DNA of 64,000 bases, taken from NCBI GenBank assembly GCA_965275915.1, contig CBDHYI010000003.1:1-64000 (forward strand), in the 5' to 3' direction. The stretch is from JBDWFY01 sp965275915 (GTDB lineage Bacteria; Pseudomonadota; Alphaproteobacteria; Rhizobiales; Stappiaceae). Of the stretch, positions 35,201 to 47,200 are shown piece by piece. Below the pieces are notes generated by a model that worked only from the letters and a program-made list of their open reading frames with translations, was not told the DNA's origin and ran no database searches. Within the stretch, counting starts at the first letter, position 1; each line of letters starts with the position of its first letter. Position numbers and translations under genes: made by a program.

Positions 35201-38200
35201 CCCGCCTGGTGTAGATCTTGCCGGCAGCCTCCGGGTCCGGGTCGTAATGGGCCGCCAGGTCGAACCGGCTCGGCGGGATCTCCACGATGCCCTCGCCGCC
35301 ATCCTCCAACACCCGCCAGAACGAAGTCGCGTCGCCGGCCCCCGGGAACCGGCAGGCCAGGCCGACGATCGCGATCGGCTCGTCCGGTGCCACGACTGAG
35401 ACCTCCGGCTGTACAGGGCCCGCGCCTTCACTCTCGCCCTCACCGAACAGCCGGGCCAACAGATAGGCCGCCAGGTCGCCGGCGTTCGGGTAGTCCATCG
35501 CCAAGGTCGCCGGCAGGCTCTGCGCAACCGCGCGCTCCAGCCGATTACGCAGTTCCACCGCCATCAGCGAGTCCAGACCCAGATCGAAGAACCCGGCCGA
35601 GGCCGCCGGACGCGCCGCCAGGCCCAGAACCGCCTGCAGCTCGTCTTGTACAAAACCGACCAGAACTGCCTCGTGCTCCGACGCCGGCGTCGACCGCAAC
35701 CGGGACAGCAGCGCGCCAGCAGCACTGTCGCTGGTCTCCGTCAGCGCCGGGCGCAGATCTTCGAACAGCGGTCGCGGTCGCCGCGCCTCCATCACTGAGG
35801 TGAAGCGCGGCCAGTCCAGCCGTGCCACGACCGTCTGTGTTGGGCCGCCGAGCGCCACAGCCAGACCGGCCACCCCTTCGGTCGGCGACAGCGGCAACAC
35901 GCCAGCCCGCTCCAGCCAGGCCAGGGCCTCCTCGTCCGCCAGACCGCCGCCCGACCAGGGCCCAAAGTTCACCACCGTGCCCACCAGACCCGCCGACCGC
36001 CGATGACCCGCCAGACCGTCCAGGAAACCGTTTGCCGCCGCATAATGCGCCTGGCCCTGGCTGCCCCACACCGAGGCGATCGAGGACACGCCCACAAATA
36101 GCGCCAGGTCCCGGTCTCGGGTCGCCTGATGCAGGTGCCAGGCACCCCGCAACTTGGCCTCCAGCACCCTCTCCAACGCCTCCGGCGTCAGATCCTCCAG
36201 ACGCTCCAGTCCCTCCACCCCCGCCGCATGGATCACACCGGCCAAGGGCGGCCAGAGCCTGTCGGGCGCTGTGGGCTCTACCGTTCTTTCTTCTGTCGTA
36301 TCCGTGTCCTCTGGAGCCTCCGTCGGCGCAAAGCGGCCGACCAGCGCCGCCACCGCATCGTCGTCCGACACGTCCACCGACGCCGTCGCGATGACACAGC
36401 CGGTCTCCGCCTCAAGCGCCACCAGACGCTCTTGCACTGTCGTGTCCGGCGCCCGGCGGCCCGCCAACACCAGATGCCCGCCCCCCGAACGCGCCAGCCA
36501 CTCGGTCGCTTCCAGGCCCAGGGCGCCCAGACCGCCCGTAATCAGATAGCTGCGATCGCCGCGGATCGTTGGTTTGGCATTGGCACCGGCTGGCAACGCC
36601 CGCCGCTCCAGCCGCGGCACGTACCGTTCAACGATCCGCCCGGCAGATCGCCGAGCCGGCCGCAGCGCCAGCTGGTCCTCGTCGTCTTCCAAGGCCAGCG
36701 CCCTGGCCAGCGCCTCGGCCCAGTCCGTCGACTCAGCGGCCTCGCTCGGCAGATCCACCACCTTGCCCAGCACCCCCGGATGCTCCAAACCCACGACACG
36801 TGCAAATCCCCATATCGCCGTCTGACCGGGCAACACCGGCTCTGCGTCCTCGCCCACAGCATGCGCGCCCCGGGTCACGAAGCTGAGACGCGCCGTGCCC
36901 TCCCGTTTCACCAGGCGCTGCACCAGCGCCAGCGCCTGGGTCAGCTGCGCCACAGCAGCCGCTCCCGCGTCGGCCGTCTCGGACCCGGCCGGACAGATCA
37001 GCACCACATGAGCTGGGCCGCCCGCTTTGCCATCCGTCTCATCGGCTGCGTCCAGCCAGGCTTCCAGACCCGCCGGACCATCAGCCAGACCCAGCGTCTC
37101 GACGGTCCCGCCACGCTGAGCAATGGCCTTGCCAAAATCCTCGCCAAGTACGCCCTCATCTTCCAGAATCAGCCAACGCCCGGCGTTCGAGCTCGCGAAG
37201 GGCACGGCCGGCGCCAGCCGCCAGGTCACCGCGTAGCTCAGATCCTCGATCGTCGCCTCACTCTGCTCGGCCGCATGACGCGCCTTCAGCGCCGCCAGCA
37301 CCCGGCTGGCCTCACCGTTCAGATCGTCGAGCCCAAGCTCTTCCAGAACCGAAGCTTCGTCGTCTTCCAGCAGCCGCTGCACCACACCGCTTTGCGGAGC
37401 GCGCGCATCCCGCCTCACCGGCTCGATCCAGTAGCGTTCACGCTGGAACGGGGTGCCCGGCAGCGACAGCTTGCGCCGCACCTCGCCGCTATGGAGCGCT
37501 GCAAAGTCAGGATCGGCTCCCGCCGCATAAAGACCTGCCAGCGCCAACGCGTAAGACGCATCCGCCTCACCGCCCCGCACAAGGCTCGCAATCATTGCCG
37601 GGGCTGATTGGTCCGCATCCTCAGGCCACGCCAGCGCCGCCATCGGACCAAGAACGCCATGCGGTCCAAGCTCCAGCACAATATCGACATCCTGCGCACA
37701 AAGCGCCGCAACACTGTCCGCAAACCGCACAGCCTCGCGCGCGTGCCGGCGCCAGTACGCTCCGTCCAGCATCTCGTTCTCGCCAACAACACGACCCGTC
37801 ACATTGCTGATCAGCGGAACCCGTGGCCGCGCAACCGAAAGACCCGAGACAACTTCCTCAAGATCCGCCAGCATCGGATCCATCAGCGCCGAGTGGAAGG
37901 CGTGGCTCGTCACCAGACGTTCAACACGCACACCCTCTGCCGCAAGCTGATCCTCCAGGTCCGCAACCAGACCCGCAGGACCGCTCACCACACGGTGCGA
38001 CCCGTTGTCCGCCGCAACACTCAGGCCGGCACCATCGGTCCCATGGACAACCGCATTGACAGCCTCAACCGCCGCAGCAACCCGCTCCGTCCCGGCAAAC
38101 ACCGCCGCCATCGCACCAGCCGAAGCGCCCTCGACCGGCAACGCCCCCATCAGCGCACCCCGAGACGCCGCAAGACGCAAACCCTCTTCCAAAGACAGAA

Positions 38201-41200
38201 CACCCGCCGCATGCGCCGCCGCAAGTTCACCAACCGAGTGACCCAGAACCACACACGGTTCCACACCCACACTGCGCCAAAGCGCCGTCAGACCAACCTC
38301 AAGCGCATACAGGGCAGGCTGCGTCCACGCCGTGTCGTTGATGTCCCCACAAGCGCCCTCGCGCCCGAACATCACATCCAGAAGCGACACACCGCGAAGA
38401 TCCCGCAGCACACCATCGCACCGGTCCAGAACCGCACGGAACACAGGCTCGCTCTCATAAAGATCCCGCCCCATGCCAACCCACTGGCTGCCCTGACCGG
38501 TGAACACAAACGCCACACGCACCGCACCCGAACCCGCCGCACGCGACCCGGTCATCAGACCCGCAGCAGACACCCCCGAAGCCAGCGCCTCAAGACCCGC
38601 CTTCAGCTCACCGGCATCCTCAAACACCAGACCCGCACGCTCAGCAAAATGACTCCGACCAACACCGGCCGTGTAAGAAAGATCCGCCAGCACATCCGTA
38701 TCCATCTCCGGATGGGAAGCAAACCAACCAAGATAGGCCTTTGCCAGCGCCGGCAGCGCCCCCGCGCTCTTGGCCGACAACGCCAGAACACGATAAGACC
38801 GCGGCCGCAGAGCGTCCAAAACGGGAGGCTCGAGACCCTGCGGCAGCGTCACCGGCTGAGAAGGTATCTCTTTGGCCGGCCGATACCCCTCGACGATCAC
38901 ATGCGCGTTCGTGCCGCTCATGCCGAACGAACTCACACCGGCAAGGCGCTTGCCGTTGGCCGCCTCCGGCCAAGGTTCCAACGCCTGCGGGATCCGGATC
39001 GGGTAGTCTTCTTTGGCGATCGCCGGGTTCAGCGTCTGCAGATGCAGATGCTTCGGGATCTGCCCGTGCTCCAGCGCCAGCACCGTCTTGATCAGACCGG
39101 CAATGCCCGCCGCGCCCTCCAGATGGCCGATATTGGTCTTCACCGAGCCGACCAGCAGCGGCCGCTCCGGGTCCCGGTTCTGGCCGTAGACCGCCAGCGC
39201 CGCGCGCAGCTCGATCGGATCACCCAGCTCCGTGCCCGTCCCGTGCGCCTCCAGATAGCCGACCGCCTCCGGCGCCACCCGGCCGTCCGCCAGAGCTGCC
39301 GCGATCACCTGCCGCTGAGCCTCGCCGTTGGGCACCGTCAGCCCTGCGCTCGGTCCGTTATGATTGACCGCACTGCCCCGGATCACCGCATGGATGCGGT
39401 CGCCGTCGCGCTCCGCATCACTCAGACGCTTCAGCACCAGCACGCCGACGCCCTCGCCCCGGCCGTAGCCGTCCGCACGCGCATCGAACGCCTTGCACCG
39501 ACCGTCCGGCGACACCGCCCGCAGCCGGCAGCTCATGATACTCGCCTCCGGCGACAGCATCAGGTTCACGCCCGCCGCCAGCGCCGCCTCGCACTCGTCG
39601 CGCCGCAGCGCCTGGCAGGCCAGATGGATCGCCACCAGGGACGACGAACAGGCCGTGTCCACTGGCATAGCCGGGCCCTGCAGGCCGAGCTGGAAGGCCA
39701 GCCGACCGGCCAGGAAGCTGCCGCCCGAGCCGGTGCCCGTATAGGCATCCATGTCCGTCACCGAACTCAACCCCCGCTGGGCATACTCGTTCCACATCGA
39801 GCCCGTGAACACACCTGTGCGGCTGTCGCTCAAGCCGGCAGCCGGCAGACCGGCATCTTCCAAGGCCGCCCAGGCCGTCTCCAGCAACAGACGCTGCTGC
39901 GGGTCCATATAGGTCGCCTCGCGCGGGCTGATGCCGAAGAAGCCGGCATCGAACCGGTCGATCCCGCTCAAAAACGAGGCTTCCCGCACATACATCTTGC
40001 CAGGCACCTCCGGGTCCGGATCGTACCAGGCCTCGATGTCCCAGCGCTCCCGCGGCACCTCCCGGGCCGTGTCCCGACCCGCCGCCAGCAGATCCCAGAA
40101 CCCATCCGCATCCGGCGCATCCGGAAACCGGCAGGCCAGACCAACAATCGCAATCGGTTCCTCATCCCGGCGCACGACCGGCCGCACCGGCATACGCGCC
40201 GTCTCGTCCTCGCCCAGCGCCCCCAACTGCTCCGCCAGATGCCTTGCCAGCTTGTCGACTGTCGGGTGGTCGAACAGGGCGCTGGCTTCGAGTTTGATCT
40301 CCAGCGCCCGCTCCAGCCGCCGGGTCAGCTCGATCGCCATCAGCGAGTCCAGCCCCAGATCGAAGAAGCCCGCCTCCGGCGCCGGCGCCGACCCCAGCCG
40401 CAGCACCGCCCGCAGCTCGTCCGTCACCAAGACTGCCAGTAGTCCGGGACGCTCCGTCGCCGACAGCGACTCCAGACGCTCCCGCAGCGCCGCCCCGTGC
40501 CCGGCCGCCTGCACCGCGACCGCCGCGGCCTCATCCGCCAGCACCTCTTCCAGCAGTGCCGGCCGGCCCGCCAGCCGAGACCCGAACACCGACCAGTCCA
40601 CCGGCACCACGACACCGGCGGTTACGTCCTGCCGCACAAGACGGTCAAACGCACGCAGGCCCAGTTCGGGCGCGATCCAGCCGATCCCGGACGCTGCGAG
40701 CACAGCTGCGATCCTTTCGCGCTGCTCTTCCGCCTCGCCCAGACCCGACCACGCCCCCCAGGCCATCGCCTGGCCGACCAGGCCCAGCGACCGGCGGTGC
40801 CGCGCCAGCTGATCCAAAAACGCGTTCGCCGCCGCGTGGTTCGCCTGGCCCGCATTGCCCAGCACACCCGCCGTGCTTGAGAAAAGCACAAACAAATCCA
40901 GGTCCAGATCCAATGTCGCCCGGTGCAACTGCCAAGCCCCCAGCAGCTTCGGTGCCAGCACCGTCTCGAACCGATCCCAACTCTGGTTCGACACTGCCGC
41001 GTCCGACAGCACACCCACACTGTGTATCACCCCGCCCAGCGGCAAGGGCGAGGCCGCAATCCCGGCCAGCATGCCGTCGACTGCGTCCGCATCGCTCACG
41101 TCGGCCAGCCGCACATCCACACTCACGCCCTGCGCCTCAAGCGCCGCAATCGCCGCCTCGGCCGCCTCATCCGGTGGCCGGCGGCCGTTCAGCACGATCC

Positions 41201-44200
41201 GGCCCGCACCCCGATCCGCCAGCCAGCCCGCCACCTGCAGACCAATGCCGCCAAGACCACCCGTCACCAGATAACTCCGGTCGGCACGGATCGTCGGCCT
41301 CTCGTCCGATTGCGGCTCCGACGGTGTGATGCCCCGCACCAGCCGGGCGGCATGCCGGCCTTCGGCCCGGTGCGCCACATGGCTTTCCGCGTCCGGATAA
41401 AGCAGCTCTCCGATCAGCGGCTCAATCAGTTCCTCGTCAGCCGGGTCCAGATCGATCATCCGCGGCTGCAGCTGCGCCGCCTCCAGGGCCAGGGTCTTGC
41501 CCAGTCCCCACAGCGGCGTGCCCGACAGACCGGACCCCGGCTCCCGCCCGACCACCTGCGCACCCCGGGTCACCAGCCACAGCCCGTCCTGTGGCACCGC
41601 ATCCCGGTCCAGCAGCGCCTGGCTCAGTGCCAGCGCACTCGACCCCGAGCGTGCCGTCGCCGCCGACAGCTCCAAAACCGTCGCCGCACCATCCGGACCG
41701 TCCAGCGCCGAAAGATGCACTACGCCCCGCAGCGGCACCGCGCCCGGCAGGCCCTCCAGCAGCGATACCCACGCCTCCCGGCGCGTCCCATCCACATAGG
41801 CCCGTGTCACCCGGCCGGTGAAGTCTTCTTCGGTGAGGTCGGGGGCAGCGTCCTCCAGGCCCGCGCCGGCCAGAACCACCGTCTGGTCGCGCTCCGCAAG
41901 ACCGGCCGCGAGCGCTTGTGCAAGCTGCTCCGCCGCTCCGCCCGCATCCGCCGCCAGCAGCCAAACACCCGGCCGCTCCGACACGTCCGACGAACCCCGC
42001 GCCACAATGACACCCTGAGTAGCAGCTTCGCCATCCGCTCCCAGAACCGCCGTCTCCACATAGCCAGTATCTTCCAGCACGCGGCCCCACTGCACCGCGT
42101 CCAGCAACGCCCCGTCCGGACGATAGCCGTCGGCAAACCGCCACCAGCCCTCCAAAAGACCAAAGGTCAGGTCCAGCCAGCCCTGACGCCGCAGACCCTC
42201 AAGCGCCACCAGCACACCCGACGGTGCCAGCAAGTCCCGGCAGTGTTCCAGCGTCGCCCCGATGTCCCGCGTCGCATGCAGCACGTTCGCCGCCACCACA
42301 AGGTCGTAACCCTGCGCCGCAAAGCCCTGCGCCACAGGGTCACGCTCAATGTCCAGAACCCGGTAGTCCAGGTCCGGACCGAACCGGGCCTCCGCATCGG
42401 CAAAAAAGCCCGCCGAGATATCCGTGTAGACATAATCAAACCGGTCCGCCGGCAGCACTGGCAGCACCGACGCCGTCGTCCCCCCCGTCCCGGCACCGAC
42501 CTCCAGCACCCGCAGCCGGCGACCTTCCGGCAACTCCGACACCGCCGCCGACACCGTCTCGGCCACCAGACGGTTATAGGCCCGCGCCGCAGGCGCCTCC
42601 CGGTAAAGCGCCGCAGCGCTCGCGCTGTCGTCGCTGAACAGCAGCGCCAGCGGGTCCGAACGGCCCCGCAGAACCTCCGCCAGAGCCGACCCGCAGCGCG
42701 ACAAAAGGCCCAGCTCGATCCGGCCAAACGGATAACGTTCCTCCAAAGACGCCAACAGCGCTTCCGGATCGCCCAGAGCCTCTTCCGCCAGAGCCGTGTC
42801 CGGCAGCCGACCCCCGGACCCGATCAGAACACGGTAACGCCCTTCAGCCGCCTCATCCGCCACCAGCACACCGGCCTCGGCCAGCAGACCCAGCAGACGG
42901 CCGAACAGACGCTCATGGTCCTCAACCACCTTCAACCGACGCCGCAGAGCCTCCGCGTCAACGCCATCCCCCGCCCGACGCCGCCAGCCCAGCTCGTCCA
43001 AAGCCGCCAGCGCGTAAGCCCGCGACAGCCGCTCGCTGTCTTCCAGGAACCGCAACAGGTCCGCAGGGTCAAGACCCTCCCCGGAAAGCAGCGCCGCCAT
43101 GTCCGGCACCGCTTCCGCCAGACGCTCCGGACCCACAAGGAACGCCGCCGGACGCGGGCCGCCCGCCAAAGGACGATCCCGCCAAACAACCTCGTAAAGC
43201 AGATCCTCAACACGCTCGCTCGCCGACAGTAGCGCCGCGCGCGTCGCCCGCTTCATGCTGAAGCCCGTCACACCGCCCAGCGGCCGGCCGTCCGGATCGT
43301 AGAAGGACAGATCCGCAAGCCGCACCTCCGGCACTGCACCGTCATCGCTTTCCCTGCCGCCCTTTTCCACCGGCCGAAGACGCGCATGGCACAGCACACG
43401 CTCCGGCAGCGCACCCGACAGCCACAAACGCTCCCAGCCAAACGGCAGATAGGTCACACCGCTCTCACCAGCGGCCCCGCCGGCCCTCTCACCGACCGTC
43501 TCACCCAGAGCCGCCGCCAGAACCTGGAAGCAACCATCCAGCTGCACCGGATGCACCAACAGCGCCGCTGTCTCCAGACCGGCCGCCAGAACCACCTCGC
43601 CGACCGCCTCGCCAGACCCCGACCAGACCGACGCCAGACCCTGGAACGACGCACCGTAGCCGATCCCAAGATCGGTAAAGGACCCGTACAGCCCGGACAC
43701 GTCCACAGCCGTAAGACCCGCCGTCAGTTCCTCCGGATCGACAGCCGCCGCCGGCTCGACCGCTCCCGCCGACACACGCCCCTGGGCGTGCAGCCGCCAG
43801 CCATCCTCACCGGCACCCCGGCTGTAGATCTCTACCGGCCGAGACTCGTGGACCCCGGCTTCGCCGTCCTCCGGGCAACCCAGCATGACCTGCAGCGACC
43901 GGCCGGCATCGTCCTCCGCCTCGTCCAGCATCAGCGGCGCGTGCAGCTGCATACCCTCCAGCACCACCGGACCAACCGAACCGGCCGATGACCCGTTCAG
44001 CGCTCGAGCCTTGACGTCCATCGCCGCCGCGGCCGCCAGCGAGGCATACATCGCCCCGGGCGCCACCACACGGCCGAACACACGATGATCCGACAGCCAC
44101 TGCGGATCCGAAGCCAGCACCTCGCTCTCGAAGCTCACCTCGCCCTTCGGCAGCTCATGCCGCTGCCCCAGCAGCGGGTGGCCGTCGGCCTGCCGACGCC

Positions 44201-47200
44201 GCCTGGCCGGGTCGATCCAGTAGCGTTCACGCTGGAACGGGGTGCCCGGCAGCGACAGCTTGCGACGCGCCTCGCCGCCATAAAGCGCTGCAAAGTCGAG
44301 ATCGGCTCCCGCCGCATAAAGACCCGCAAGCGCCAACGCGTAAGGCGCATCCGCCTCGCCGCCCCGCACAAGGCTCGCAATCATTGTCGGGGCTGATTGG
44401 TCCGCATCTTCAGGCCACGCCAGCGCCGCCATCGGGCCCAGAACGCCATGCGGTCCGAGCTCAATCAGAAGATCCACGCCCTCACCCGCCAGCGCTGCCA
44501 CACCGTCGGCAAAGCGCACAGCCTCGCGCGCGTGCCGGCGCCAGTACGCTCCGTCCAGCATCTCGTTCTCGCCAACAACACGCCCCGTCACATTGCTGAT
44601 CAGCGGAACCCGTGGCGCCCCGATCCGCAGACCCGAGACAACTTCCTCAAGATCCGCCAGCATCGGATCCATCAGCGCCGAGTGGAAGGCGTGGCTCGTC
44701 ACCAGACGTTCAACACGCACACCCTCTGCCGCAAGCTGATCCTCCAGGTCCGCAACCAGACCCGCAGGACCGCTCACCACACGGTGCGACCCGTTGTCCG
44801 CCGCAACACTCAGGCCGGCACCATCGGTCCCATGGACAACCGCATTGACAGCCTCAACCGCCGCAGCAACCCGCTCCGTCCCGGCAAACACCGCCGCCAT
44901 CGCACCAGCCGAAGCGCCCTCGACCGGCAACGCCCCCATCAGCGCACCCCGAGACGCCGCAAGACGCAAACCCTCTTCCAAAGACAGAACACCCGCCGCA
45001 TGCGCCGCCGCAAGTTCACCAACCGAGTGACCCAGAACCACACACGGTTCCACACCCACACTGCGCCAAAGCGCCGTCAGACCAACCTCAAGCGCATACA
45101 GGGCAGGCTGCGTCCACGCCGTGTCGTTGATGTCCCCACAAGCGCCCTCGCGCCCGAACATCACATCCAGAAGCGACACACCGCGAAGATCCCGCAGCAC
45201 ACCATCGCACCGGTCCAGAACCGCACGGAACACAGGCTCGCTCTCATAAAGATCCCGCCCCATGCCAACCCACTGGCTGCCCTGACCGGTGAACACAAAC
45301 GCCACACGCACCGCACCCGAACCCGCCGCACGCGACCCGGTCATCAGACCCGCAGCAGACACCCCCGAAGCCAGCGCCTCAAGACCCGCCTTCAGTTCAC
45401 CGGCATCCTCAAACACCAGACCCGCACGCTCAGCAAAATGACTCCGACCAACACCGGCCGTGTAAGAAAGATCCGCCAGGACCTCCGCATCCGCCGGCCC
45501 AGTCGCTTCCAGCCAGCCAAGATAGGCCTGTGCCAGCTGCGGCAGCGCAGCAGCGCTCTTCGCAGACAACGCCAGAACACGATGACACCGAGGACGCAGA
45601 GCCTCAGGAGGGGGCGCCTCCAGAGCCTCGGCCTCAAACACCGCAGGCCACACCACAGGCACCGCACGTGACGGCGCTTCCCCGGACGAACCGTAACCCT
45701 CGACAATCACATGCGCATTCGTGCCCGAGAACCCGAACGAACTCACGCCAGCCCGCGCAGGACGGTCCAAGTCCGGCAGCGCCGTCGCTTCACACGTCAC
45801 CCACACCGGCAGTGCATCCCAGTCGATATGCGGGTTCGGCGTAATGAGGTTCAGATGCTTCGGGATCTGCCCATGCTCCAGCGCCAGCACCGCCTTGATC
45901 AGACCGGCCACCCCGGCCGCAGCCTCCAGGTGACCGATATTGGTCTTCACAGACCCAATCAGCAGCGGCCGCTCAGGATCGCGGCCTTGCCCATAGGCCG
46001 ACGCCGCCGCACGCACCTCGATCGGGTCGCCCAGCTCCGTGCCCGTGCCGTGGCACTCAAGATAGTCCACATCCGACGGCCGCAAACCCGCACGCACCAG
46101 GGCGTCCTCGATCAGCGCCTGCTGGGCCGGACCGTTCGGCGCCGTCAGCCCGTTGCTGGCGCCGTCATGATTGACCGCGCTGCCCCGGATCACCGCATGA
46201 ATGCGGTCGCCGGCCCGCTCGGCATCGCTCAGACGCTTCAGCACCACCACGCCGCAGCCCTCGCCCCGCACATAGCCGTCCGCAGCCGCATCGAACGTCT
46301 TACAACGGCCGTCAGCGCTCAGCATGCCGGCGCCGGCAAACGCCACCGTCAACGCCGGCATCAGCATGGCATTGACGCCGCCGGCCAGGACCAGCCCGGC
46401 CCGCCTACCGCGCAGCGCCTCGCAGGCCGCATCGACCGCCACCAGCGACGACGAGCAGGCCGTGTCGATCGCCAGCGCCGGGCCCCGCAGGCCCAGCACA
46501 TAGGACAGCCGGCCCACCGCCACGCTGTTGGCGTTGCCCGTGCCGACATAAAGTCCGGTATCGCCGCCCGCACCGGTTCCGCCCTCCTGCGCCTGGCATA
46601 CCAGGCCGTCATAGTCGTGCGTGCTGATGCCGAAGAACACCCCGGTGCGGCTGCCCCACAGCCCGTCCGGCGGCAGGCCGGCATGCTCCAGCGCCTGCCA
46701 GCTCGTCTCCAGCAACAGGCGCTGCTGCGGGTCCATCAGCATCGCCTCGACCGGCGCGATCCGGAAAAAGCCCGCATCGAACCGGTCAATGTCTTCGATG
46801 AAGCCGCCCTCGGGCGGCGCTGCGACCGAAGCCGCGTCCCATCGCCCGGCCGGCACCGGACCGATGCCACTGCGGCCGGCGAACAACAAATCCCCGAAGC
46901 CCTCCAGACCCTCGTTTGAACCCGGGAACCGGCAGGCCAGACCGACAATCGCGATCGGCTCGTCCGGCCGGGCTGTGGCCGGTAGCGCCATCCCGTCCCT
47001 GGTCCCGCCCTCGGCGCCGAGATGCACCGCCAGTGCCCGGATCGTTGGCAGATCGTAGAGCTGGCTCGCCTCCAAGGTCACGCCCAGCGCCTGGGCGATC
47101 CGCCCCGTCAGTTGAACGCCGGCCAGGGAATCGATACCCAGCTCGCTCAGCGCCACATCGACCGGAACCTCCTGCGGCACCTGGCCGACCGCCTGACCGA

